DNA of 9,824 nucleotides from an uncultured Lachnospiraceae bacterium (GTDB lineage Bacteria > Bacillota > Clostridia > Lachnospirales > Lachnospiraceae): the NCBI GenBank assembly GCA_947068385.1, contig CAMTBF010000101.1, forward strand, positions 1 through 9,824, read 5' to 3'. The translations under genes were made by a program, and so were the position numbers. Under the pieces are notes generated by a model. It did not search any database. It was not told the DNA's origin and saw only the letters and a list, made by a program, of their open reading frames with translations. This document shows positions 1-5,863 of this stretch, one piece after another (position 1 is the stretch's first letter; each line of letters starts with the position of its first letter).

Positions 1-230
1 CCCTTCTTCTAGAAAATCTTTTTTATTTTCCTCTTGACATTTCACCAAATTGCTGCTACGCCAAAAACAAATGTCCCTCAACTCTTGTTTCTGAAAAATT
101 GATTGGTTAATTTTTATAATCTATTATACCCTTCTTTTCTCAAATTACAACGTCTTCGGGAGTTTTTCTACGGCTATCCCGTGTTTTTTCTGCATCTTCC
201 TAGGAGGGGATTGTTAAGCCCAATTGCGTC
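1..230. other. AT-rich intergenic region, no gene seen
   Basis: No convincing coding region is seen on either strand. The stretch is much richer in A and T than the genes. It contains runs of T and a short inverted repeat (GAAAAT at 12-17, ATTTTC at 25-30). The purine-rich end on the minus strand (AGAAGAAGGG at about 1-10) could be the ribosome binding site of a leftward gene starting just outside the window, but that gene is not visible. Confidence 0.5.
123..150 (-). promoter_or_regulatory. Candidate leftward promoter
   Basis: On the minus strand a perfect TATAAT (123-128) lies 16 nt from a weak -35 TTGTAA (145-150, four of six consensus bases). It would drive transcription leftward out of the window. 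The -10 is perfect, but in an AT-rich gap such a match can occur by chance and no downstream gene is visible. Confidence 0.3.
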
Positions 231-263
231 AAAGAAAAAGCCAAGAGACTCCAACTCCTGGCT
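231..263 (-). terminator. Rho-independent terminator of pdaA
   Basis: Read on the minus strand, AGCCAGGAG pairs with CTCTTGGCT (9 bp, one G-U pair) around a 7-nt loop (hairpin 239-263). The run TTTTTCTT (231-238) follows immediately. It begins about 10 nt past the stop codon of the deacetylase gene, exactly where an intrinsic terminator belongs. Confidence 0.85.
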
Positions 264-273
264 CTGTCCGTAA

Positions 274-1131
274 TCAGTCAGCCAAATCCGAAAGCGGCCT
301 GAATGTATATCCCATCTCCTCCCATTTCGTCAGAAGCTCATCCATGATCTCCCCGTTGGTCTTCGAGGTGCTGTGCAGCAGGACGATGGCCCCGGGATGG
401 ATGCGCTTCGTCAGCTTGGAGAAGGCCTCCTCATGGCTGGGCTGGCTGTCCTGGTTCCAGTCCACATAGGCCAGGCTCCAGAAGAAGGTGGAATACCCCA
501 GGTCCTTTGCCATCTGCAGGTTCTCCTTGCTGTACTTCCCCTGGGGCGGCCTGTAGTACATGGCGAGCTCCGCTCCCGTCACCTCTTTGAAGAGGGCAGC
601 CACATCGTCCATCTCCTTCTGAAAGGACGCCTTATCCGATATCTTGGACATGTCCGGGTGGTGGTATGTATGGTTGCCCACGGTGTGCCCATCCTCCACC
701 ATGCGCTTCGCGATCTCCGGGGCCGACTCCAGGAAATGCCCTACCACGAAGAAGGTGGCCGGGGCATCGTGCTTTTTGAGCGCGTCCAGGATGGGCTCCG
801 TGTTCCCGTTCTCGTAGCCGCAGTCAAAGGTCAGATAGATCGCCTTCTCCTCCCCCGGCCCGCAGTAGTAGGCATCGTACCCCGCCAGCTGTGCCGCCGT
901 AGCATTGCCCGTGGGCTTCTGCCCCTCCGCGCCGAACCCCAGCCCCCAGTCCTCCGTCTCCTGTAGCAGGCTCCCCGAGGCCTGTCTGGCCTGGGCGCGG
1001 ATCTCCGCCACCTCCCTGCCCAGGAAAAACATGGCGGTGAACAGGGCCATGGCGGGAACCACCTTTTTCCACTTGATCCGCTTGGTCTGCAGCAGCTTCT
1101 TTACCATATCCTTTACATAAATCGTCTTCAT
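274..1131 (-). CDS. pdaA: PdaA-like polysaccharide deacetylase (peptidoglycan/delta-lactam type)
   Basis: This is a NodB-fold carbohydrate esterase family 4 protein of 285 residues. PdaA enzymes remove the acetyl group from muramic acid residues on the way to muramic delta-lactam in spore cortex. Visible motifs are TFDCGYENG (101-109, catalytic-type Asp103), NHTYHHPD (153-160, metal-ligand histidines 154 and 158), YRPPQGKYS (193-201) and LLHS (251-254, His253). The TFDxGYENG form of motif 1 is typical of PdaA rather than general chitin deacetylases. A basic N-terminus and one hydrophobic segment (about 24-37) suggest a signal anchor, with the domain outside the membrane. The ATG at 1131 is chosen because AGGAAG lies 8 nt upstream; an in-frame TTG at 1152 has no such support. 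It lies 174 nt beyond the isomerase gene on the same strand and ends at a clear terminator. The family call is firm; a cortex role is inferred from the family. Confidence 0.88.
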   Translation of the reverse strand: MKTIYVKDMVKKLLQTKRIKWKKVVPAMALFTAMFFLGREVAEIRAQARQASGSLLQETEDWGLGFGAEGQKPTGNATAAQLAGYDAYYCGPGEEKAIYLTFDCGYENGNTEPILDALKKHDAPATFFVVGHFLESAPEIAKRMVEDGHTVGNHTYHHPDMSKISDKASFQKEMDDVAALFKEVTGAELAMYYRPPQGKYSKENLQMAKDLGYSTFFWSLAYVDWNQDSQPSHEEAFSKLTKRIHPGAIVLLHSTSKTNGEIMDELLTKWEEMGYTFRPLSDLAD

Positions 1132-1151
1132 CTGTCTGGCTTCCTTTCGCA

Positions 1152-1207
1152 ATTAGCCATGCAGAGATTCCCGGCGGCCGTCCCCCCGCGGATCCCACAT
1201 GGCTAAT
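1152..1207 (-). promoter_or_regulatory. Long stem-loop in the pdaA leader
   Basis: A perfect 10-bp inverted repeat, ATTAGCCATG (1152-1161) and CATGGCTAAT (1198-1207), encloses a GC-rich 36-nt loop. In RNA read leftward the stem can lengthen through G-U pairs at both ends. It stops about 10 nt before the AGGAAG ribosome binding site, so it could affect translation or mRNA stability. No T-run follows, so it is not an ordinary terminator. Confidence 0.5.
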
Positions 1208-1221
1208 CCGTCGTCTTGCTC

Positions 1222-1252
1222 TAATATATGTAAAGAAAGCTTTGCCACATTC
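1222..1252 (-). promoter_or_regulatory. Weak sigma-G-like promoter candidate for pdaA
   Basis: On the minus strand GAATG (1248-1252) fits the forespore sigma-G -35 consensus GHATR. TATATTA (1222-1228) matches six of seven bases of CATNHTA. The gap is 19 nt where 18 is usual. No good vegetative promoter was found between the isomerase and pdaA. The biology fits, since Bacillus pdaA is a sigma-G gene, but the match is imperfect and may be chance. Confidence 0.25.
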
Positions 1253-1283
1253 CCTGTCAGACGTTTTTTCTTCAAAAACCTTA

Positions 1284-1302
1284 GTTAGTAAAATTATTTT
1301 AC
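1284..1302. repeat. Palindrome after the isomerase gene with an operator-like half-site
   Basis: GTAAAATTATTTTAC (1288-1302) is a perfect odd-length palindrome just past the isomerase stop codon. It overlaps GTTAGTAAA (1284-1292), the reverse complement of TTTACTAAC found at 3061-3069 in the divergent control region. It is too AT-rich and lacks an adjacent T-run to be a strong terminator. It could be a weak transcript end or a second binding site for the ROK repressor. Confidence 0.35.
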
Positions 1303-1305
1303 CAA

Positions 1306-1950
1306 TTATGCCTTTTCGCCCCAGAATGCCCATTCCAGCATGCGGCACCAGGCATGGTACACCGGCAGGGTCAGCTCCTGCACCAGGTAGGTCTCGCTCT
1401 CCGGCAGCGCCACATACACATCGCACAGCTCCCGCAGCCTGCCGCCTCCCTGGCCGCCCAGGCCGATGCAGCGCAGCCCCGCTGCCCTGGCGGTCTTCAC
1501 CGCGTTTATCACGTTCCCGGAATTCCCCGAGGTGCTCAGCCCCAGCAGCACGTCCCCCCGCCTGCCGTAGCCGAGGACCTCCTGGGCATAGGCCATCTCC
1601 GGATCCGCGTCGTTTGCATAGGCGGAGCCCAGCGCCGTGTTCGCCCCGATGGCGATGGCCGGGAGCGCTCCCTGGAGCTTCTCCTCCAGCCCCTGGCCGG
1701 GGTAGAGCCTCCGGCAGGCCGCCGCGAACTCCTCCGGCACCGCCCTGTGCAGCCCAAGCTCCTTCATCAGCTCCCCCACGATATGCTGGGCGTCCGCGCT
1801 GCTGCCGCCGTTGCCGCATATCAGGAGCTTCCCGCCCCGGACGAAGCTTTCCCGCATCTCCCGGTAGGCTCCCATGATGTCTTCCCGGCATCCCTCCAGG
1901 GCGGGGTGGCGCTCCGCAAGCCCCCTCCAGATCTCCTGGACCTCATCCAT
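1306..1950 (-). CDS. SIS-domain phosphosugar isomerase, GmhA-like
   Basis: The protein has 214 residues, close to the usual length of phosphoheptose isomerase GmhA, which converts sedoheptulose 7-phosphate to D-glycero-D-manno-heptose 7-phosphate. The phosphate-binding segment CGNGGSSADAQHIVGE (45-60) is followed by STSGNS (139-144). Glu60 and His199, with Gln191 eight residues before His199, match the spacing of the GmhA active-site residues. It is a cytoplasmic single-domain enzyme. Its ATG overlaps the end of the kinase gene by 8 nt (ATGGATGA), so the two are probably translationally coupled; AGGAAG lies 9 nt upstream. No heptose-phosphate kinase, phosphatase or nucleotidyltransferase is seen nearby, so classical heptose synthesis is not supported and the substrate may be another phosphosugar. 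The SIS fold is certain; the GmhA reaction is likely but unproven. Confidence 0.85.
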   Translation of the reverse strand: MDEVQEIWRGLAERHPALEGCREDIMGAYREMRESFVRGGKLLICGNGGSSADAQHIVGELMKELGLHRAVPEEFAAACRRLYPGQGLEEKLQGALPAIAIGANTALGSAYANDADPEMAYAQEVLGYGRRGDVLLGLSTSGNSGNVINAVKTARAAGLRCIGLGGQGGGRLRELCDVYVALPESETYLVQELTLPVYHAWCRMLEWAFWGEKA

Positions 1951-2953
1951 TCCCTACCGCTTCCTTCTCTCCGAAATTGTATTCCGCCAGCACCAGCGCG
2001 GCGTAATCCCCTATGTTCTCCCCCAGCTGGGCGGGCACCACCACGCAGGCCGCCGCGGAGGCCTCCAGCGCCTCCCGCTTCATCACCCGCTCCGCATAGG
2101 GCCAGAGCAGATGCCTGCACCTCTGGAAGATGCTGCCGATGATGATGATCTCCGGGTTCAGGATGTCCACCAGCATGGCCAGCCCCCTGCCAAGCTGCTC
2201 GCCGCACAGGCGGTAGATCTCTATGGCCAGCTCGTCCCCCCTGTCCGCCGCGATGGCTATGTCCCTTGCGTTGAGGTGATCCAGATCCTCCATGCCCTGG
2301 CACAGGTCCTGGCTCATGCCGTTCTCGATCCTCTCCAGCACCTTCATCCTGGCCATCTGGCTGATCCCCGCGCCGCTGCAGAATCCCTCGAAGGAGCCCA
2401 TCTTCCCGTAGCCCACGGGCCCCCATCTCTCCATCCTCACATGGCCCACTTCCCCTGCCATGTCGTTTGCGCCCCGGTAGAGCTTTCCGTCCAGGATCAA
2501 TCCTGCGCCCAGGCCCGTCCCGAAGGTCAGGAAGATGACATTGTCATACCCTCTGCCCGCGCCGTACTTCCATTCCGCCACCGCGCAGGCGTTGGCGTCG
2601 TTCTCCAGCGCCACCGGCAGGCCGAATTCCTCCTCCAGCATCTGCTTGATCGGGATATTGTCCCAGCCCGGCAGATTGGGCGGGCTCATGATGACCCCCC
2701 GCCTGCTGTCCAGCGGCCCGCCGCAGCTGATGCCTATCCCCATGATGTCCTCCGTGGAGAGCCCCTTCTCCTGCAATATCCGGTGGACCAGCTCCTTCAT
2801 CTTCCGAATCGCCCCCATCGGGCCCCCTGCTTTCTTCGTCTCAAAGGCTTCCCTTCGCAGTATGAACTTCTCCGGGCCCTCCTTCCCCTGCGGATTCCCC
2901 AGTAAAACAGCACTTTTGGTCCCGCCGATGTCTATCCCTATGCTAAACTTCAT
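1943..2953 (-). CDS. ROK-family sugar kinase lacking the zinc cysteines
   Basis: This 336-residue protein has the ROK kinase plan: ATP phosphate loop DIGGTK (8-13), ISCGGPLD (75-82), sugar-binding and catalytic ENDAN (117-121, catalytic-type Asp119), second phosphate motif LTFGTGLGAG (142-151) and GEVGH (167-171). ROK kinases phosphorylate hexoses or N-acetylhexosamines at the 6-position using ATP. The usual CxCGxxGCxE zinc motif is replaced: Val180, Tyr182 and Ser187 occupy the cysteine positions, although His171 and Glu189 remain. The ATG at 2953 is preferred because AAGGGGA lies about 6 nt before it and the phosphate loop then falls at the normal place; an in-frame ATG at 2974 has no ribosome binding site. 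It is the first gene of the leftward operon, with the isomerase gene overlapping its end. The divergent ROK regulator probably controls it. The substrate cannot be read from the sequence. Confidence 0.88.
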   Translation of the reverse strand: MKFSIGIDIGGTKSAVLLGNPQGKEGPEKFILRREAFETKKAGGPMGAIRKMKELVHRILQEKGLSTEDIMGIGISCGGPLDSRRGVIMSPPNLPGWDNIPIKQMLEEEFGLPVALENDANACAVAEWKYGAGRGYDNVIFLTFGTGLGAGLILDGKLYRGANDMAGEVGHVRMERWGPVGYGKMGSFEGFCSGAGISQMARMKVLERIENGMSQDLCQGMEDLDHLNARDIAIAADRGDELAIEIYRLCGEQLGRGLAMLVDILNPEIIIIGSIFQRCRHLLWPYAERVMKREALEASAAACVVVPAQLGENIGDYAALVLAEYNFGEKEAVGNG

Positions 2954-3005
2954 ATCGCTTCCCCTTCCCGCCATCTTTATGGTGTATGGTTTTCCGGTAC
3001 CCTTT

Positions 3006-3052
3006 ATTTAGTGCTTTTCAAGAAAGATAATACCATCTTTCCTTCACTAAAT
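3006..3052. promoter_or_regulatory. Operator-like inverted repeats over the kinase promoter
   Basis: ATTTAGTG (3006-3013) and CACTAAAT (3045-3052) form a perfect 8-bp inverted repeat. Between them GAAAGAT (3022-3028) and ATCTTTC (3035-3041) form a second, 7-bp one. The outer right arm overlaps the -35, the inner arms straddle the -10, and the outer left arm lies just past the expected transcript start. That is a natural place for a repressor. The core TTTAGT/ACTAAA loosely resembles the TTAGTTT-type operators of the ROK repressor XylR. Binding is inferred. Confidence 0.45.
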
Positions 3053-3055
3053 CAA
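3027..3055 (-). promoter_or_regulatory. Promoter of the kinase-isomerase operon
   Basis: On the minus strand TTGATT (3050-3055) is followed 17 nt later by TATTAT (3027-3032), five of six bases of the -10 consensus. Transcription would begin near 3020, giving a leader of about 67 nt before the kinase ATG. The -35 is identical to that of the divergent repressor promoter. Confidence 0.55.
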
Positions 3056-3082
3056 TACTGTTTACTAACATTCAGGGCTTTT

Positions 3083-3128
3083 TATTTTATAAAATATTTC
3101 TAAAGATTCCGGCCGTTCCGGAAGGGCC
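3083..3128. repeat. Two dyads in the centre of the divergent control region
   Basis: TATTTTATAAAATA (3083-3096) is a perfect 14-bp AT-only palindrome. GGCCGTTCCGGAAGGGCC (3111-3128) is an 18-bp dyad with one mismatched pair, and part of it (TTCCGG) is a direct repeat of 3107-3112. They lie between the two facing promoters. Neither has a flanking T-run suited to termination. They may be binding sites, but no specific protein is suggested. Confidence 0.3.
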
Positions 3129-3153
3129 ATGTCCCCTGTCCGTCCCGATTTTT

Positions 3154-3170
3154 AGTAACGTTGTTTTACT
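3154..3170. promoter_or_regulatory. Operator-like dyad upstream of the repressor promoter
   Basis: AGTAA (3154-3158) and TTACT (3166-3170) are perfect inverted arms 7 nt apart. The left arm belongs to TTAGTAA (3152-3158), which is repeated inverted as TTACTAA at 3062-3068. The dyad lies about 17 nt upstream of the repressor -35. It may be an autoregulatory site, possibly acting with the sites near the kinase promoter; this is inferred from position and shared core only. Confidence 0.35.
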
Positions 3171-3186
3171 TTCTTGTGTCTTTTTA

Positions 3187-3214
3187 TTGATTTTCATTAC
3201 AAATCATGTATAAT
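3187..3214 (+). promoter_or_regulatory. Promoter of the ROK repressor gene
   Basis: TTGATT (3187-3192) and a perfect TATAAT (3209-3214) are 16 nt apart. Transcription would begin near 3221. This decides the start of the repressor: an in-frame ATG at 3206 overlaps the -10 and would lie upstream of the transcript, so translation must begin further down. Confidence 0.6.
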
Positions 3215-3268
3215 AGTAAGAAAAGGGGGATGACCCGCTTGTCTCCGCCAGAGAAAGGACGAAGATTT

Positions 3269-4492
3269 ATGCCGACATTGCACGGAACCAACCTTACGAA
3301 TGTAAAAGAAAAGAATCGCGCATTAGCCCTACGCCTCATCAGCACGGGACAGTCCGTCTCCCGGGCAAACCTCGCCAGAAGCATGCACCTGACAAAGACC
3401 ACCCTTGGCAATATCGTATCCGACCTGATCGCCAGCGACATCATCAAGGAGTACACCTACACCTCCACCGAGGCGGACGCCTCCCTTGGCAGGAAGCCCA
3501 TCATCCTCGATCTGTCCCCGAATTCCCCGCTCATCATGGGGATGCTGATTAAGAGGAATCTGCTCAGCGGCGTCCTGGCCGACCTGAAGGGACGGATCAT
3601 CGCCCAGAAGGACTGCAGGTACGATTCCCTGGATCAGGATACCCTGATCGACACGCTGGTGCAGCTCTACGAGCAGCTCCGCAAGGGGCAGTCCCGCCGG
3701 ATCGTGGCCATCGGCATCTCCTCCCTGGGCCCCGTGGACACCAAGGCCCAGAAGCTGACCACGCCCGCAGATTTCTGGGGCATCAGGAACCTCCCCCTGC
3801 CTGAGATCATCCAGAAGCGCACAGGGCTGCCTGCCTACATCATCCACGACAGCAGCGCCGGCGCGCTGGCAGAGAAGATCTACGGCTCCCATACCCATTC
3901 GGATAATCTGCTCTATCTGCATATCATGAATGGCATCGGCGCCGGATATATCTTCCAGGGGAACATCTACGACGGGGATTTCGGGCAGAGCGGCGAGCTG
4001 GGCCACACCTCCATCAATTTCGCCGGGCCTTCCTGCAGCTGCGGCAACCGCGGCTGCCTGGAGCTCTATGCCAATATCGACAATATGAACCGGCATATCC
4101 AGGAGCTGCGCAATATCTACAAAGGCCCTACGCTGCTGCCGAAGGAGCAGGACTCCTACACCTGGAGCGACATCATCACCGCTGCCTCCGCCATGGACTT
4201 CCTGGCCATGGCGGCGCTGGACGAGTTCTGCGGCTACCTGGCCTATGCGGTGCGCAATGCCATCCACCTGCTGGACGTGAGCCACATCATCGTGGGATAC
4301 GACTCCCCCGTGGAGACCACTGTGGTGGAGGACACCCTGACCACCAAGCTCAACAGCGGCCCCCAGTCCAACACGGGGCATGTCATCGAGATCGTGAAGT
4401 CCTCCTTCGGCGGCCAGGCGCCCCTGATCGGATCCATCGCCGTGGTGACGGACAAGATTTTCAACTGCGAGCTGAACATCTTCGCCCCTTGA
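3269..4492 (+). CDS. ROK-family transcriptional repressor (NagC/XylR type)
   Basis: The 407-residue protein begins GTNLTNVKEKNR (6-17), typical of ROK regulators, followed by a winged helix-turn-helix (about 18-62). The rest is a ROK sugar-binding domain. The ATP loop DIGGTK is absent (the matching stretch near 90-104 has no such motif), so it should sense a sugar rather than phosphorylate one. His246 and the CSCGNRGCLE motif (256-265; Cys256, Cys258, Cys263) form the normal structural zinc site, and HDSSAGALAE (193-202) retains the sugar-binding Asp194. The ATG at 3269 has AAAGGA 9 nt upstream; earlier in-frame ATGs at 3206 and 3230 either overlap the promoter -10 or have no spacing from a ribosome binding site. 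It is transcribed divergently from a ROK kinase and probably represses both that operon and itself, released by the kinase substrate or product. The role is secure, the effector unknown. Confidence 0.88.
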   Translation: MPTLHGTNLTNVKEKNRALALRLISTGQSVSRANLARSMHLTKTTLGNIVSDLIASDIIKEYTYTSTEADASLGRKPIILDLSPNSPLIMGMLIKRNLLSGVLADLKGRIIAQKDCRYDSLDQDTLIDTLVQLYEQLRKGQSRRIVAIGISSLGPVDTKAQKLTTPADFWGIRNLPLPEIIQKRTGLPAYIIHDSSAGALAEKIYGSHTHSDNLLYLHIMNGIGAGYIFQGNIYDGDFGQSGELGHTSINFAGPSCSCGNRGCLELYANIDNMNRHIQELRNIYKGPTLLPKEQDSYTWSDIITAASAMDFLAMAALDEFCGYLAYAVRNAIHLLDVSHIIVGYDSPVETTVVEDTLTTKLNSGPQSNTGHVIEIVKSSFGGQAPLIGSIAVVTDKIFNCELNIFAP

Positions 4493-4505
4493 AAAAGGGC
4501 AGGCG

Positions 4506-5714
4506 TCACTCCGCCGGCACCGTGTAGACGAAGCTGGTGACCACATACAGCACCTGTCCGTTGTACTCCACCCGGGACCACCCAAAGTCCGCGCTGAAGC
4601 CTGTGCGGTGGGCCTTCTCCCCGTAGTTGAGCTGGCAGCTCACCGTGGCGTTCTCCTGGAGGGTGCTGGGCTCCGTCCGCAGGTTCACGTACTCCTTGGG
4701 CGTGATCCAGTCATCGCAGCCCTCGAAGATGACTACGGTTCCGTCTGCCGTTGTGACCCGGTTGGGGTCGGTGGGCGCTACCGGCGTCTTATAGTCCAGG
4801 TCAGTGGTCAGATACTGGCTCACCGCGTACAGCGTCTGGCCATTGTAATCGATGCGCGACCATCCTGTGTCATTGTTGATGCCGGTCCTGGAGAGGGCTT
4901 CGCCGTTGCGGATCTTCACCACGATGTTCCTGTCGTCCGTGGTAGTGGGCATGGTGCGCAGGTTCACCGCGTCCTTGGGGGTCACGGATTCCTGCACGGC
5001 CGTGAAGGCCATGCGCATGTCATCCGCCCCGGATTCCGGGTCCCCCGTCTGGGGCTGGGCTGTGGGCTGGGGCGTAGCCGTAGGCTGAGGCGTAGCCTGA
5101 GGCTCAGCCGTAGGCTGAGGGGCTTCGGGCCTGGCCGTGGGCTGGGCGTCGGAAGCCTCGGGCTGCCCGGACGCCTGTTCGCCGGGGGCAGTTCCAGCCC
5201 CGGGGGCGGACGGCTCCCCAGTCTCCTGTGCCGGCTCCCCGGAAGGCTCTGCGGCGGGATCCGTCACAGACCCGGCGGATTCCGGTTCTATAGGCTCCTC
5301 CCCGTGGGAGCCGCTTTCCTGCGTGGATAGCGCGCCCGGCTCCGGCTCCCTGGAATCCCCTCCCCCGTTCCCTGTGGATTCCGCCAGAAAGCCCTGGCCC
5401 TTCTCCTCCGGCTTATCCGGATAGACGAAGCGCCACAGCAGGGCGCAGATGATGGCGGCCAGCACCGCCAGGCCGATGAAGATCAGCGCCTTCGCCCAGA
5501 GCGGCAAAGGGGCCAGCTCTTCCTCCCGTCCCCCGGCCCTCTCCCGCCCGGAGGCCCTGTTGCGAAGCCCCTGCTCCCCGGTTCCGGTATCCGGCTCCTT
5601 AAATTCCCACTCCCCGGGATCCATCTCCAAATCGTCCATATGCGCTTTCCTGCCGCCCTTGTCCTCCGTCTTCCCTGCGCTTTCCCCTTCGTCCTCCCAG
5701 TCCTTCAGCCTCAT
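4506..5714 (-). CDS. Membrane-anchored protein with two C-terminal SH3-like domains
   Basis: I assign no named family. The 402-residue product has a charged cytoplasmic N-terminus (1-72), one membrane helix (about 74-97) and then a long low-complexity outer region rich in Pro, Glu, Ser and Thr (98-230). This ends in PQPTA-like repeats (about 191-222). Two bacterial SH3-like units follow, about 237-305 and 327-398. They share VTPK/ITPK, VNLRT, GWSR, YNGQ and LY at matching places, so they arose by duplication. Such domains commonly bind peptidoglycan or cell-wall peptides, suggesting a wall-facing protein on a stalk. The ATG at 5714 is chosen because GGAGGT lies 8 nt upstream; the frame stays open to 5831 without equal support, and an ATG at 5639 also has a fair site (AGGAA). 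It follows potD on the same strand but has its own promoter candidate, and converges with the repressor gene with 13 nt between stop codons. Confidence 0.8.
   Translation of the reverse strand: MRLKDWEDEGESAGKTEDKGGRKAHMDDLEMDPGEWEFKEPDTGTGEQGLRNRASGRERAGGREEELAPLPLWAKALIFIGLAVLAAIICALLWRFVYPDKPEEKGQGFLAESTGNGGGDSREPEPGALSTQESGSHGEEPIEPESAGSVTDPAAEPSGEPAQETGEPSAPGAGTAPGEQASGQPEASDAQPTARPEAPQPTAEPQATPQPTATPQPTAQPQTGDPESGADDMRMAFTAVQESVTPKDAVNLRTMPTTTDDRNIVVKIRNGEALSRTGINNDTGWSRIDYNGQTLYAVSQYLTTDLDYKTPVAPTDPNRVTTADGTVVIFEGCDDWITPKEYVNLRTEPSTLQENATVSCQLNYGEKAHRTGFSADFGWSRVEYNGQVLYVVTSFVYTVPAE
5050..5128. repeat. Imperfect tandem repeats encoding the proline-rich stalk
   Basis: The DNA for the PQPTA-like segment is repetitive. 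AGCCGTAGGCTGAGG occurs identically at 5076-5090 and 5106-5120, a 30-nt period, with diverged copies on both sides. CTCAGCC and GGCTGAG around 5103-5119 also form a 7-bp inverted repeat with a 3-nt loop. Such repeats are prone to length change by slippage, so stalk length may vary between strains. Confidence 0.6.
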
Positions 5715-5821
5715 CCGCCTATACCTCCATCCTGAATATTCGTTGTCCGGTCCTTTCTCCCCGTCCATGCTCCCGGCCGCCGGCGCTTGCCCTGCCGCCC
5801 GGCTCATGGGCAGACAGCATG

Positions 5822-5832
5822 AGTATACCACA
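5822..5832 (-). promoter_or_regulatory. Extended -10 promoter candidate for the SH3-domain gene
   Basis: The minus strand reads TGTGG followed by TATACT (5822-5827), fitting the Gram-positive extended -10 pattern TRTGnTATAAT with one mismatch. No good -35 is present, which extended -10 promoters can tolerate. Transcription would begin near 5815, giving a leader of about 100 nt before the ATG at 5714. Confidence 0.45.
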
Positions 5833-5863
5833 AATATCCCCGATGCAGCACATTTTTTTCATT

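Noticed and set aside
34..62. Perfect TTGACA on the plus strand
   Set aside because: No -10-like sequence is found 16-18 nt downstream and no gene follows in that direction.
157..191. Plus-strand terminator-like CGGGA/TCCCG hairpin followed by a T-run
   Set aside because: The stem is only 5 bp with a 15-nt loop, too weak to call, and no plus-strand gene is seen ending before it.
373..966. Long plus-strand open frame opposite the deacetylase gene
   Set aside because: It lies antisense to a well-supported family gene, shows no recognisable motif and has no good start; it is a shadow of GC-rich coding DNA.
1874..2905. 343-codon plus-strand open frame opposite the ROK kinase
   Set aside because: The minus strand encodes clear ROK motifs in order. 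The antisense product is rich in His, Pro, Leu and Ala, as expected of a shadow frame.
3206..3268. Earlier in-frame starts for the repressor at 3206 and 3230
   Set aside because: The first overlaps the promoter -10. The second has AGGGGG directly touching the ATG with no spacing. The ATG at 3269 has a proper site and gives the usual family N-terminus.
3329..4585. 418-codon minus-strand open frame opposite the ROK repressor
   Set aside because: The plus strand shows the helix-turn-helix and zinc motif; the antisense frame has no known motif and overlaps the SH3-domain gene.
5715..5831. N-terminal extension of the SH3-domain protein to 5831
   Set aside because: The extra ATGs lack good ribosome binding sites, the extension would overlap the promoter candidate, and the GGAGGT site favours 5714.
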